From assembly GCA_022820505.1 (NCBI GenBank), contig JAJEFK010000021.1, positions 62,001-126,000 on the forward strand: a DNA stretch of 64,000 nt, written 5' to 3'. Positions 17,130 through 26,850 of the stretch are shown here, one piece after another. The notes below the pieces were generated by a model. That model was given only the letters and a program-made list of their open reading frames with translations. It did not search any database and was not told where the DNA came from. Position 1 is the first letter of the stretch, and each line of letters starts with the position of its first letter. Source of the stretch: Acidimicrobiia bacterium (lineage in GTDB: Bacteria; Actinomycetota; Acidimicrobiia; Acidimicrobiales; Poriferisodalaceae). A program made the position numbers and the translations under genes.

Positions 17130-17687
17130 ATGACAGCCATGATGGCTGTCTGCATGCTCGCCGCTCACGACGAGGCCTGGTTCCGGCACCTCTATGCCGA
17201 GGCGTACCGGCCGCTGCTGGCGTATGCCCGCCGCAGGGTCGATGCCGCAACTGCCGACGAGGTTGTCGCTGACACGTTCCTGACAGCGTGGCGCCGTCGC
17301 GACGACGTTCCCGAAGGCTCCGAACGTCTGTGGCTGTTCGGCGTGGCCAGGAACATGATCCGCAACGCCACACGCTCCAGTCGCCGGCGCCAGACGGCGC
17401 ACGATCGGTTGCGACTGGTCCGCCCCGCCGCGGCAGACGAAGCGGTCGCGCCTGAGGTCAGCGAGCGCTCGACGCTGATCACAGCGGCCCTCGCTGCCCT
17501 GTCTGAAGCCGACCGGGAAGTGCTCATGCTCGTGGCGTGGGAGGAGCTCAGCCATGCCGAGATCGGCCAGGTGCTCGGCATCTCGGCGAACGCCTCGGCC
17601 ATCCGTGTTCATCGGGCCCGCAAACGACTCGCTGCGCGCCTGGATCGTCTTGATGACGCAAGCGGCGGCGAAGGGAGTGCTTCATGA
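17130..17687 (+). CDS. ECF-family RNA polymerase sigma factor
   Basis: 185-residue sigma-70-like factor of the extracytoplasmic-function type: region 2 (about 12-80, with FRHLYAEAYRPLLAYARRRV and the WLFGVARNMIRN segment) and region 4 (about 125-178, with LSEADREVLMLVAWEELSHAEIGQVLGIS and VHRARKRL), with no regions 1 or 3. It would direct transcription of a small stress or envelope regulon. The stop overlaps the next start as ATGA, so the downstream membrane protein is its likely partner. Several start codons are clustered at 17130-17160; I kept the longest. It faces away from the liv operon. Confidence 0.9.
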   Translation: MTAMMAVCMLAAHDEAWFRHLYAEAYRPLLAYARRRVDAATADEVVADTFLTAWRRRDDVPEGSERLWLFGVARNMIRNATRSSRRRQTAHDRLRLVRPAAADEAVAPEVSERSTLITAALAALSEADREVLMLVAWEELSHAEIGQVLGISANASAIRVHRARKRLAARLDRLDDASGGEGSAS

Positions 17688-18655
17688 CTGGTAGCGGCAT
17701 CGAAGACGAACTGCTCGCCGATCTGCGCCGGGCGAACCCGGTCGACGTCGATGCGCTCGCCTCGGCGACGGACCCGGAGCCGGCCCAGTTGCTGGATTCG
17801 ATCCTGGCGGACAGCGCGGACGCATCTCCGCGGCTTCGAGTGGTTCACGGGCCGAAGAGATCGTCATCAGTCGGCGCGCCCGCTCGTCGACGCTGGATCA
17901 GCGCAGCGGCCGCGGCGGCGGTGATCGCCGTCGTCGCGGCTGCGACGATCGTGGTGTACGACACCGGCACCGGTCGCGATGCAACCGCTGCCGTGCACGA
18001 GGCCGTCCAGACCACGATCGGCGTGAGCAGCTCGGCCACCACATCCACGACGGTCACATTCGACTTCGATGTCTTGGCCGAGCCGTGGGAAATGACGATC
18101 GAAGGCGTGTTCTCGGACCGCAGCTTCGAGTACCGGCTGACATCCGGACCTGCAGTGCCCGAGGCAGGCATCCCGGATCTGGGCTCCTACGCCGAAGTGG
18201 TCATCGGCGATCAGGCGTATCGAGCGACCGGTGACGGACCGTGGGAGGGCCCCCATCCATATGTCTGGGCTCCGGAATCCGAGGATTCGAGCGCACCCGT
18301 CAGGTCGAATCTGACGTTCGGCGTCACCATCGACGATCTCGGTGCCGTGTTCGACTTCGTCGAGGTGGGCGACACCAGTCTCGACGGCGTGACGGTCGCC
18401 CACTACCGCACGCACTCCCTGCCTGCTGGCGCAGGGGCCGGCTTCCTCATGTCGCTCGGCATGTTCATGACCATGACGAATCAGGAGCCGCCTCAGCGAC
18501 TGGACAACGTCCAGCTCGACGTGTGGGTGGATCGCGACGACCTGATCAGGCGGGTCAGCTACACCGCCGTCATCGACGGCGCCGGATCATTCAGCGTCGT
18601 CACGGATTGGGCTGACTTCGGCACAGCACCGCCGATCACGGCGCCGACCACCTGA
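17684..18655 (+). CDS. Membrane-anchored partner of the ECF sigma factor (putative anti-sigma or lipid-binding-like)
   Basis: 323 residues: a short cytoplasmic part (about 1-65), one membrane helix (about 70-90, ISAAAAAAVIAVVAAATIVV) and a large extracellular domain. That domain reads like LppX/LprG-type or CU044_5270-type beta-rich proteins (repeated beta segments such as VTFDFDVLAEPWEMTIEGVF, LDVWVDRDDLIRRVSYTAVI). No zinc-binding anti-sigma motif (HxxxCxxC) is present. The ATGA overlap with the sigma gene argues for a functional pair in which this protein holds or senses for the sigma factor. The role is inferred from position. Confidence 0.7.
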   Translation: MTGSGIEDELLADLRRANPVDVDALASATDPEPAQLLDSILADSADASPRLRVVHGPKRSSSVGAPARRRWISAAAAAAVIAVVAAATIVVYDTGTGRDATAAVHEAVQTTIGVSSSATTSTTVTFDFDVLAEPWEMTIEGVFSDRSFEYRLTSGPAVPEAGIPDLGSYAEVVIGDQAYRATGDGPWEGPHPYVWAPESEDSSAPVRSNLTFGVTIDDLGAVFDFVEVGDTSLDGVTVAHYRTHSLPAGAGAGFLMSLGMFMTMTNQEPPQRLDNVQLDVWVDRDDLIRRVSYTAVIDGAGSFSVVTDWADFGTAPPITAPTT

Positions 18656-18786
18656 GCGCGGAAGTCACCCACGGCCGCGCGGCGTCCTGTAGGGACACCG
18701 TCGGCATGGGCGAGTGCATGCAGCTACTGCCATGATGAGCCCCGAATTGGCGGCCGTGTGGGCCGGCATGGCACGAAGGGCAGGTC

Positions 18787-19938
18787 ATGGAGATACACGG
18801 CACGTGCAAGGAAGGATTCGAGGCAGTCCGCGACGCCTTCGAGCGGAACTTCGGCGAAGGCCTCGAAGTTGGTGCGGCGGCGGCGGTGACCGTCGACGGC
18901 GAGTCTGTCGTGGATATCTGGGCTGGAGACGCCGATACGAACGGCACCCCGTGGGACCGGGACACGATCGTGAACGTGTACTCCACCACCAAGACCATGG
19001 CGGCGACGTGCATGCTCGCGTTGGCCGATCGGGGCGAGCTGGATTTCGATGCGCCGGTGTGCGAGTACTGGCCCGAGTTCGCACAGAACGGCAAGGAGGG
19101 CGTGCTGGTGCGGCACGTCATGTCGCACACGGCGGGCCTGCCCGGATTCGTGCCGCCGGTATCGGCCGAGGATCTGTACGACCTCGACGCGATCGCCGAA
19201 CAGCTCGCTGCTCAGGAACTGTGGTGGGAGCCAGGAACCAAGTCGGGTTACCACGCCGTCACCCAGGGCAACCTCGAGGGCGAGATTTTCTACCGCATCA
19301 CCGGCCAGCGCATGGCGGATTGGTTCCGCACCGAAATCGCCGAGCCGCTCGGCGCGGACTTCTGGATGAGCCTGCCCGCGTCGGAAGACCACCGCGTCGG
19401 CGAGCTGCTTCCGCCCCCGTCCCTGCTGGAGGTTCTCGAAGCGAGCGGGGTGCCGATTGACCCTGATTCGATTGCCGTCCGCACCTTGGCGAGCTGCTCG
19501 CTTGACGCCACCGAGCCCCGGACGCGTGCGTGGCGAGCAGCCGAAATCCCGGCGGCGGGCGGGATCGGAAATGCCCGCGCGGTTGCACGGATCCATTCGA
19601 TGCTGGCCTGCGGCGGAGAAGTGGACGGCGTCCGGATCATGTCCGAGGCCGGGGCGCGCAAGGGCCTCGAGGAGCAGGTCGACAACATCGACGAGGTGCT
19701 GATGCTGCGACTGCGGCACGGCCTGGGCTTCGCCCGCCAGCTCGACGGCTGGGTGACCAGCCCGAATCCGAACCACATGTACTGGGGTGGCTGGGGCGGA
19801 TCCATCGCCGTCGTCGACTTCGACGTGCGCACGTCGGTGGCCTACGTGATGAATCGGATGGATGCCGCCATCACCGGCGACCCGCGGGGCGGTCGCATCG
19901 TGGATGCCGCCTTTGCCAGCATCGCTGCGATGGACTGA
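18787..19938 (+). CDS. Serine hydrolase of the beta-lactamase/EstB family
   Basis: 383-residue penicillin-binding-protein-like esterase (class C beta-lactamase fold). The nucleophile motif S66-T-T-K69 and a Tyr motif at Y155-H-A are in the expected places; a glycine-rich WGGWGGS near the C-terminus takes the place of the KTG box. No signal peptide is seen, so it is probably cytoplasmic, like EstB-type carboxylesterases; it could act on short-chain esters or lactones. It precedes an LLM flavin oxidoreductase on the same strand. A second family member lies at 44961. Confidence 0.9.
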   Translation: MEIHGTCKEGFEAVRDAFERNFGEGLEVGAAAAVTVDGESVVDIWAGDADTNGTPWDRDTIVNVYSTTKTMAATCMLALADRGELDFDAPVCEYWPEFAQNGKEGVLVRHVMSHTAGLPGFVPPVSAEDLYDLDAIAEQLAAQELWWEPGTKSGYHAVTQGNLEGEIFYRITGQRMADWFRTEIAEPLGADFWMSLPASEDHRVGELLPPPSLLEVLEASGVPIDPDSIAVRTLASCSLDATEPRTRAWRAAEIPAAGGIGNARAVARIHSMLACGGEVDGVRIMSEAGARKGLEEQVDNIDEVLMLRLRHGLGFARQLDGWVTSPNPNHMYWGGWGGSIAVVDFDVRTSVAYVMNRMDAAITGDPRGGRIVDAAFASIAAMD

Positions 19939-20034
19939 GCGCAACGAGCTCGCCGCCGCCCACTGGCGGGCGCGCCGAGTCGCGCCAGTTACGGCACACT
20001 ACGAACCGCTCATCGCCGCTCGAAGGGAAACGGC

Positions 20035-21294
20035 ATGCGCTTCAGCATCTTCTACGAACACCAACTGCCGCGCCCGTGGGACGACGGGGCCGAGGCCCGC
20101 GTCGTGCACGAGGCACTCGAACAGGTGCAGCTCGCCGACAAGCTGGGTTTCAGCACTGTGTGGGAAGTGGAGCACCACTTCCTGGAGGAGTATTCGCACT
20201 CCTCGGCACCCGAAGTGTTCCTGTCGGCATGCGCCGCAACCACCCAGAACATCCGCATCGGGCACGGCATCGTGCCGGTGCTGCCGGGCTACAACCACCC
20301 GGCTCGGGTGGCTGAGCGCATCGGCACGCTCGACATCATCTCGAACGGCCGGGTCGAGTTCGGCACCGGCGAGACGTCGAGCGACATGGAGCTTGGTGGT
20401 TTCGAGATCGCCCGCGCCGACAAGCGGGCGATGTGGGAAGAGGCCGTCCCCGAGATCGCCAAGATGATGGCGCAGTCGCCGTACGAGGGGCACACCGGCA
20501 AGTTCTTCTCGATGCCGGCGCGCAATGTGGTGCCCAAGCCATTGCAACGCCCGCACCCGCCGATGTGGGTGGCGTGCAGCCAGCGCGACACGATCCTGAT
20601 GGCGGGCCAGCGAGGCCTCGGCGCGCTGAGCTTCTCGTTCATCGATCCTGACGAGGCCCGCCAGTGGGTGTCGGACTACTACGAGGCCTTCGAGGCCTGC
20701 ACCGACCCGGTGGGCCTCGCGCCGAACCCCAACCTCGCGGTGACGACGGGCTTCATGTGCCACCCCGATGAGCAGACGGCGATCGACCGGGGCCTCGACG
20801 GCTTCCACTTCTTCGCCTACTCGCTGCTGCACTACTACGCGTTCGGAACTCACACGCCGGGCGCCACCGACATCTGGACCCAGTTCGAGGAGAACCGCGA
20901 GGAGATGGGCTTTGCGAAGCTGACCGCCACCGTGCAGGCGGCCGTCGGCTCGGAGGGCGCGGAGAACCTGGTATCGGCTGGCGGCCTCGACTCGCTGCGC
21001 GGCTGCATCGGCACGCCCGACCAGATCCGTGAGTTCGTGCGGGCGTACGAGGACGCTGGCGTCGATGAGCTGATCTTCGTGAGCCAGGCGGGCCGCAATC
21101 GCCACGAGGACATCTGCGAGTCAATGGAGCTGTTTGCCCGCGAGGTCATGCCCGAGTTCGCCGAGCGTGCCCCCGAGCGGGAGGCCGCAAAGCGCGAGCG
21201 CTACGCCGAGACCATCGAGCGGCTCCAGAACTTCCACGATCTCGACTTGGCGCCCGAAGTCACCACCACCGTGCAGGCTGCCGCTAGCGCCTGA
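20035..21294 (+). CDS. LLM-class flavin-dependent oxidoreductase (long form)
   Basis: Luciferase-like TIM-barrel monooxygenase or dehydrogenase of 419 residues using FMN or F420. The family core is clear: N-terminal [65 protein letters not shown] and the substrate-lid region to about 300, with an extra C-terminal helix-rich extension (about 345-419). It closely parallels the protein at 35558, with which it shares the long form and many identical segments, so the two are paralogues. The substrate is unknown; such enzymes often attack xenobiotics or isoprenoids. It converges with the fused CoA transferase gene. Confidence 0.92.
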   Translation: MRFSIFYEHQLPRPWDDGAEARVVHEALEQVQLADKLGFSTVWEVEHHFLEEYSHSSAPEVFLSACAATTQNIRIGHGIVPVLPGYNHPARVAERIGTLDIISNGRVEFGTGETSSDMELGGFEIARADKRAMWEEAVPEIAKMMAQSPYEGHTGKFFSMPARNVVPKPLQRPHPPMWVACSQRDTILMAGQRGLGALSFSFIDPDEARQWVSDYYEAFEACTDPVGLAPNPNLAVTTGFMCHPDEQTAIDRGLDGFHFFAYSLLHYYAFGTHTPGATDIWTQFEENREEMGFAKLTATVQAAVGSEGAENLVSAGGLDSLRGCIGTPDQIREFVRAYEDAGVDELIFVSQAGRNRHEDICESMELFAREVMPEFAERAPEREAAKRERYAETIERLQNFHDLDLAPEVTTTVQAAASA

Positions 21295-21329
21295 GGCACC
21301 GCGCCTGCACGCGGCCTACGCGCGTGCTC

Positions 21330-23729
21330 TCAGTCGGTGTGAGCCGTGGCGGGTTCTCGAACGACCCCTCGGGCGATCAGCTCGCCCACCGCATCGGGCG
21401 CGTACCCCAGCACGTCGGCCAGGACCTCGACGGTGTGCTGGCCGAGCAGCGGCGCCGGGCGTCGCAGCCCGTTGGGGCCGTCGCTCAAGCGCCAGGGGAC
21501 GCCGGGCACCACCCGGTCGCCGGTGAGTGGATGGTGAGGCCGCTCGAGCATGCCGATGGCTTCGAAGTGGGGGTCGCCGGTCCACAGCTCGTGCGATGAG
21601 AGCGAGGGAAAGGCGGTGACGCCGACCGCCTGCAGCTCGTCGGTGATCTGCCAGCGGTCCCGCGTTTGCGTCCACGCCGAGATTGCGGCATCGAGCTCTG
21701 CCTCGTTCCGCTTGCGATTCGCGGCGCCGGCGAACTCCGGGCGGGCCGCGAGGCCGGGGTCGATGACCGTGCACAGCGATTGCCACATGTCCTCGTCGGT
21801 GCAGGCGATCGTGACCCATTGATCGTCTCCGCGCGCCGGGTAGCAGTTGTGAGGCGACCAGAACGGGTCGTGGTTGCCGATGGGAGCCGGCGACTGGCCG
21901 CTTTGCTGGTACTGCATCCAGCCCTCGCCGACCGTGGCGGCAACGGCTTCGGCCATCGCGACATCGATGGTGGCGGCGATGCCGCCGCGACGGCGAGCGG
22001 CGAGCGATGCCACCACCGCCCACGCGGCGGTGATTCCTGTGCATGGATCGCCGATCGCCACGCCGGTCTCGTACGCCGGGCCGCCTTCGTAGCCGTTGGA
22101 GGCGTACAGGCCCGCGAACGCCCCGCCGGCAGGTCCGTACGCCACATACTGCGCGCAGGGGCCCGTGCTGCCGTAGCCGGACAGCGAGGCGATGACGACA
22201 TCCGGGTTGATCGCACGCAATTGCTCGACGCCGAATCCGAGTCGATCCATGACGCCGACGCCGAAGTTGTCGACCACCACGTCGCTGATGGCGACCAGTC
22301 GTGCGACGACCGCCGCGGCATCCGGATGGGACAGGTCGATGCCGAGGCTGCGCTTGTCGCTGTTGTAGAGCTGAAACAGGCCGGAGGTGTCATGCGACGG
22401 CGGGCTGTCGGGCGGGCTCAGCGGCAGTCGCCGGAACATGCACAGATGATCGGGAGATTCGAGCTTGATGACGTCGGCGCCGAGGTGGGCCAAGATCTGC
22501 GTGCAGAACGGACCGGCCCAGATCCACGTGAAGTCGCAGACCCGCACGCCCTCGAGCGGGCGGCCTCCTGCAGCTGCGGGCGTTGTGCTGCTGGCGCTCG
22601 CGGCGGCTCCGGCGCCCTCAGCGGCAACCGTCCTGTGCCGCCAGCTTTCCCCTTCGTGAGCCCCGGCGTCAGGCGCTTCGGCGGCGAGATTCCACCACGG
22701 CTGATCGATCTGGAACCCCGGACCCGGCAGCTTCAGCCCGTCAGGCGTCATGGCAAAGAACCCGCGCTCGGCGAAGTGCCCATCGGCTTCGAGCTGGGCC
22801 ATCGTGTTCACCGGCGTCACGGCAATCCGAGCAGCTTGGGCGGCGTGGTAGATCTCGTCGGCCCGTTGTTCGGCGAACCACTCGGCCAGGTACATGTTGA
22901 CGACATCGGAGTTCTGGGTGCGGTCGGGACCGGTGGCGAACACGTCGAGTGATGCCCACTCGGGGGAGCCCATGAGCTCCACGAACGACTCCCACTGGGA
23001 CTGCTCGGGGCAGATGAGCTGCAGCAGCCCGTCGACGCACTGGAAGATGCGCCACGGCACCACCGTGCGCGTGCCCAGCCGGGAGGCCTCCACGCCCAGG
23101 AACGAGACCGACGCAGGAGCGACCTCGGTGAGCTTGGCCGCTGCGGCGACAGCCGAGAAGTCGACGTGCTCGCCGTAGCCGCTCATGGCGGCACGCTCGG
23201 TTGCCGCGAGGGCCACGATCGCGGCAACCGAGGCCACGTTGATGTTGGCGTGATGCCCCGGTGCCTTCAGCGGCGGGAGGTCGGGATCGGTGGCGCCCCC
23301 GGGTGACAGGTTGCCCCAGCTCGACCCGTGGATGACATTGATCTCGGCGGCGTCGTAGTGCGCGTAGGGCCCCGTGAGCCCGAACGGGGTGATGGACAGC
23401 ACAACAAGCCGGCTGTTCTGCTGTGTCAGATCGGCCAGGTCACGACGATCGTGAATCACCAGGTCGGCGCCGGCGATCAGCTCGTCGCTCACTGACCAGA
23501 CGGAGCGCTTGTTGGAGTTCAGCCAGCGGTGGACATCGTGGGGCCGCGACCGGACCAGATCGTGGTCGTCCTCGATGCGTATGACGTCAGCGCCCAGGTC
23601 GGCGAAGAGCTTCGCCGCCCAGGCAACTCCCACGCTGCCGGCCAGCTCCAGCACCCGAACATGGGACAGTCCGGCTTCGGGCGCAACTGGCGGCGGGCGG
23701 CGGGACGGCATCGGCGCTGCTTCGGCCAT
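21330..23729 (-). CDS. Tandem-fused CaiB/BaiF (family III) CoA transferase
   Basis: 799 residues holding two family III CoA-transferase domains in series: domain 1 about 20-350 (LSHVRVLELAGSVGVAWAAKLFADLGADVIRIE), domain 2 about 385-790 (LEGVRVCDFTWIWAGPFCTQILAHLGADVIKLE). Family III enzymes move CoA between acids through an aspartyl-CoA intermediate and normally dimerise as interlocked rings, so the fusion probably makes an internal heterodimer. The region between them (GAGAAASASSTTPAAAGG) is a flexible linker. A second fusion of the same plan lies at 51187. The stop nearly meets the convergent LLM gene. Confidence 0.92.
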   Translation of the reverse strand: MAEAAPMPSRRPPPVAPEAGLSHVRVLELAGSVGVAWAAKLFADLGADVIRIEDDHDLVRSRPHDVHRWLNSNKRSVWSVSDELIAGADLVIHDRRDLADLTQQNSRLVVLSITPFGLTGPYAHYDAAEINVIHGSSWGNLSPGGATDPDLPPLKAPGHHANINVASVAAIVALAATERAAMSGYGEHVDFSAVAAAAKLTEVAPASVSFLGVEASRLGTRTVVPWRIFQCVDGLLQLICPEQSQWESFVELMGSPEWASLDVFATGPDRTQNSDVVNMYLAEWFAEQRADEIYHAAQAARIAVTPVNTMAQLEADGHFAERGFFAMTPDGLKLPGPGFQIDQPWWNLAAEAPDAGAHEGESWRHRTVAAEGAGAAASASSTTPAAAGGRPLEGVRVCDFTWIWAGPFCTQILAHLGADVIKLESPDHLCMFRRLPLSPPDSPPSHDTSGLFQLYNSDKRSLGIDLSHPDAAAVVARLVAISDVVVDNFGVGVMDRLGFGVEQLRAINPDVVIASLSGYGSTGPCAQYVAYGPAGGAFAGLYASNGYEGGPAYETGVAIGDPCTGITAAWAVVASLAARRRGGIAATIDVAMAEAVAATVGEGWMQYQQSGQSPAPIGNHDPFWSPHNCYPARGDDQWVTIACTDEDMWQSLCTVIDPGLAARPEFAGAANRKRNEAELDAAISAWTQTRDRWQITDELQAVGVTAFPSLSSHELWTGDPHFEAIGMLERPHHPLTGDRVVPGVPWRLSDGPNGLRRPAPLLGQHTVEVLADVLGYAPDAVGELIARGVVREPATAHTD

Positions 23730-23880
23730 GACTGCCCCCGTTCGTCGCGCGGCGATGGTAGGCGCGAGCGATTGCGCTCTGGGCTGGAGCGCTATCGCCC
23801 GGACCCCTCCGACGACCGCGAAGTAGCGTGCGGGGGCTCAGAGGCTGAGCCGTGAGGCGAAGCCGTGGCCCGAGCGGCCC

Positions 23881-25119
23881 GTGAGCGTCAGCGAACAAGA
23901 GCGGGAAACGACAGGTGCGACAACCAGTAGGCGCACCTCTCCGCGCGACTGCTCTCGGGGGACGGCGGTGAACGGCGAGTGGCGCCGGGTGCTGCTTTAC
24001 CTCGGCGGGATGATGGGCCCGCTCGGCACGTTCGTGATGCTGCCGATGATCCCCGAGCTGCGCGACGCGTTCTCGGTCAGCACGAGCCAGATCGGCTGGG
24101 CGCTCAACGTCTACCTGGTGCCCTTCGCCGGCCTCCTGCTGGTGTCGGGCACACTCGGCGACAAGTGGGGACGGGCACGCACGCTGCGCAGCGCCGTTGC
24201 GCTGTATGCCGTCGCGACGCTCGGGTGTGCCCTGGCGCCGAACTACGGGTGGTTTCTCGCGGCCCGTGCCGGCCAGGGCGCCATGAATGCGTTCATCACG
24301 CCGCTGCTGCTGGCGACACTTACCGAGACCGCGCCGACCGGGGGAATCGGCCGCATCGTGGGCCGTTACGCGGCATGCCAGGCACTGGGACAGCTCTCCG
24401 CTCCGATGCTGGGCGGGATCGGAGCCGACACGAACTGGCGCATCGCATATGTGGTGACGGCCGCCGTCGGTGCTGCGATTGCACTCCTGTTGCCGGCCAG
24501 CACAGCCCGACCCGAGCCGGACGCTCGCCAGCAGGCAGGTTCTCCGCCCCGATTCCAGTCCTTGATGCGCCGCCCGACGCTGCTGATAGCAGCCACGGCA
24601 TCGCTGTGCGCGATGGGCCCCATCGGGGCCAGGATCCTCGTGAGCTTGAGCGGCCGCGATGTGGTGGGACTGTCGGGTTCGCAGGTGGGAGTGCTGCTGC
24701 TCGCCGGCGGCTTGGCCGGCATGGCTGCGGCTCCGCTGTGGGGGATCGCGCTCGACCGCTTGGGAGGGCGGCGGGCGGCCACTATTGCCATCGCCGTGTG
24801 CTCGGGACTGGTGGCCCTGCTGTCAGCCGCGGACGCGGTATGGCTGCTCGCCGTTCTCTGGTTCGTCACTGGCGCGGCAACGCAGGCCGTCGTGGTCAGC
24901 TTCCAATCGCTCGCCTCCATTGCGACACCCGCCAATCGCGCGGGAGCGCTGTCGTTCACGCTCTCGCTCCGATTCAGCGGCCATGCGCTCGGTGCGGTGA
25001 TCTGGTTGCCCGTGTTCACCTTCAGCCCGACGTGGGCCTATCTCGGCTCTGCGGTGGCAGGCGCGTTCGCCATCGTCGCCGTTCTGGCCAGCCGGATCGA
25101 CACTGCTGGCCCATCCTGA
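23881..25119 (+). CDS. Major facilitator superfamily transporter
   Basis: 412-residue membrane protein with about 12 hydrophobic helices and the MFS motif A-like loop GDKWGRARTLR between helices 2 and 3. Drug:H+ antiporter-like features occur at the start (LPMIPELRDAFSVSTSQIGW). The first 35 residues are polar; a GTG at 23968 (VNGEWRR) would trim most of them and may be the true start. It lies divergent to the fused CoA transferase with about 150 bases between, and could export a substrate or product of that pathway. Cargo is unknown. Confidence 0.88.
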   Translation: MSVSEQERETTGATTSRRTSPRDCSRGTAVNGEWRRVLLYLGGMMGPLGTFVMLPMIPELRDAFSVSTSQIGWALNVYLVPFAGLLLVSGTLGDKWGRARTLRSAVALYAVATLGCALAPNYGWFLAARAGQGAMNAFITPLLLATLTETAPTGGIGRIVGRYAACQALGQLSAPMLGGIGADTNWRIAYVVTAAVGAAIALLLPASTARPEPDARQQAGSPPRFQSLMRRPTLLIAATASLCAMGPIGARILVSLSGRDVVGLSGSQVGVLLLAGGLAGMAAAPLWGIALDRLGGRRAATIAIAVCSGLVALLSAADAVWLLAVLWFVTGAATQAVVVSFQSLASIATPANRAGALSFTLSLRFSGHALGAVIWLPVFTFSPTWAYLGSAVAGAFAIVAVLASRIDTAGPS

Positions 25120-25155
25120 GACAGCGGTGCAGCGGTCGTCCTGGAACCTCAGATG

Positions 25156-25575
25156 TCAGGCCAAGTCAACCCACAGGTAGGCGAATTCTTCGCCCCGAGG
25201 TTCCACCGAGACACGCACCGGCTGCCCGAGGCCGGCCTCGCCGGGCTGCACGTCGCGCAGCGAGCCGACCACGCGGGGGCCCTCGTCGAGCTCCACGACG
25301 GCGGTGATGTACGGGAGCTCGTCGGCCCAGCCGCGATCCACCGTGAAGTGGTTGACCGCCATCGAGTAGATCCGCCCGCTGCCTGAGACGGGGGCGAAGT
25401 CGTAGTTGCGGCTGTGGCACGACGGGCAGTACCAGCGCTGCGGGTGGCGGAACTGGCCGCAGTCGGTGCACCGCTGGATGCGCAGCGTGCCCGCTTCCAG
25501 GCACGCCAGGTGGAATTCGAGGTTGAGCCCCTCGGGCTTGGGCACGTACTTGCGGGCCGATTTGGCTGTGCTCAT
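25156..25575 (-). CDS. DUF35 zinc-ribbon/OB-fold protein
   Basis: 139-residue protein with an N-terminal rubredoxin-like zinc ribbon (CTDCGQFRHPQRWYCPSC, two CxxC pairs, about 36-53) and an OB-fold domain. DUF35 proteins pair with thiolase-like partners to form acyl-CoA acyltransferases or the ChsH2-Ltp2 steroid side-chain aldolase. It lies 24 bases downstream of a thiolase-like gene, so the two should form one complex. The operon runs leftward from the monooxygenase gene at 28548. Confidence 0.92.
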   Translation of the reverse strand: MSTAKSARKYVPKPEGLNLEFHLACLEAGTLRIQRCTDCGQFRHPQRWYCPSCHSRNYDFAPVSGSGRIYSMAVNHFTVDRGWADELPYITAVVELDEGPRVVGSLRDVQPGEAGLGQPVRVSVEPRGEEFAYLWVDLA

Positions 25576-25599
25576 GGCATCAATCTCATCCGCACCGGC

Positions 25600-26772
25600 T
25601 CAGCCTCGGGCGAGCACGGCGATGCTGCCGTCGCCGAGGTCGCCGTAGCCGGTCACCACGCCCAGCTCGGCGTCGCGCACCTGCGCGTCGCCGGCCTCGT
25701 GCCGAAGCTGGCGCGCCGCTTCCACCACGTGGTTGAGGCCCCATGCGTGGCCCTGCGACAGCAGGCCGCCGTGGGTGTTCATGGGGTAGCGACCGCTGAG
25801 CGAGATGTTCCCGTCGGCCACGAACTCCTTGGCGGCGCCCTTGGGGCACATGCCGATGGCTTCGAGCTCCATCATCACGACGTAGGTGAAGCAGTCGTAG
25901 ATCTGCAGGAAGTCCATGTCGGCCGGCCGCACACCGGCCATCGCGAACGCCCGCGGCGCTGCGGAGTCGAGTCCGAGCTTCAGCATGTCGGGCCGGTTGG
26001 TGATCTCATCGGCGGGGTAGGGGTGCCCTTCGGCACCGCCGAGCCACAGCACCGGCGCGTGGGGCAGATCCTTCGCCCGCTCGGGCGATGTCAGCACCAC
26101 TGCGGCCGCGCAATCGGTCTCCAGACAGCAGTCGAACTTGCGCATCGGCTCGGTGATGAGCGGCGAGGCCAGGTAGTCGTCCATGGTCATCGGCCGGCCG
26201 CCCATGAGAGCCTTGTCGTTGAGGTGCGCGTGCTCGCGACAGGTCAGCGCGACCTGGGCGGCGTCGGTGGGCTCCACGTCGTACAGGTCGACATAGCGCT
26301 GGATGTACATCGAGTACCACTGCACCGCCGAGCGCACGCCGTAGGGCGCGTAGAAGTTGCGGCTCACGTCCACGAACGGGCCCGGCTCGAGGCGTCGCTT
26401 GGTGGGGCGGGCATCGGGACGGGGCCGCATTGCCGAGTAGCCGTTCCAGCCCACGGTGATCACGACATTGGTGGCGATGCCTGCCGCAATCGCCATGGTG
26501 GCCGACTGCAGCGCCGCGACCGGGCTGGCGCCGCCCATGTGCACGGTGACCGCGTAGCGGATGTCGTCAGCGCCGAGGTTGGCGGCGATCTCCTCCGACG
26601 AGATGAACCCCGGCGGCGGCAGGATGCCGTCGATCTCGCTGGGGTCGAGCCCGGCGTCGGCAATGGCGGCCATGGTCGCTTCCAGCACCAGCTCGGGCAC
26701 GCTCAGCGAGGTGCCCCGCATGTAGTCGGTCTCGGCGACGCCGACGATGGCAGCGGCTCCGGATATGTCCAC
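25600..26772 (-). CDS. Thiolase-fold protein (SCP-x/Ltp2-like) without the nucleophilic Cys
   Basis: 390-residue thiolase-superfamily protein, similar to lipid-transfer (SCP-x) thiolases, with the C-terminal HGGLLSQGHAWG motif. Where a thiolase has its acyl-accepting Cys (NCSTG), this one reads VHMGGASPVAAL, so no nucleophile is present. That fits Ltp2-type aldolases, which with a DUF35 partner cleave steroid side-chain beta-hydroxyacyl-CoA, rather than a true thiolase. The DUF35 gene follows after 24 bases and the flavin monooxygenase precedes it by 78 bases. Confidence 0.88.
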   Translation of the reverse strand: MDISGAAAIVGVAETDYMRGTSLSVPELVLEATMAAIADAGLDPSEIDGILPPPGFISSEEIAANLGADDIRYAVTVHMGGASPVAALQSATMAIAAGIATNVVITVGWNGYSAMRPRPDARPTKRRLEPGPFVDVSRNFYAPYGVRSAVQWYSMYIQRYVDLYDVEPTDAAQVALTCREHAHLNDKALMGGRPMTMDDYLASPLITEPMRKFDCCLETDCAAAVVLTSPERAKDLPHAPVLWLGGAEGHPYPADEITNRPDMLKLGLDSAAPRAFAMAGVRPADMDFLQIYDCFTYVVMMELEAIGMCPKGAAKEFVADGNISLSGRYPMNTHGGLLSQGHAWGLNHVVEAARQLRHEAGDAQVRDAELGVVTGYGDLGDGSIAVLARG

Positions 26773-26850
26773 GGTTCACCTCATCGGGAAGCGGTCACGT
26801 CAGCGCGTGGGTCACAGGTCGCGGCCCTGTTTCGGTTGTGCCGATCCGGT

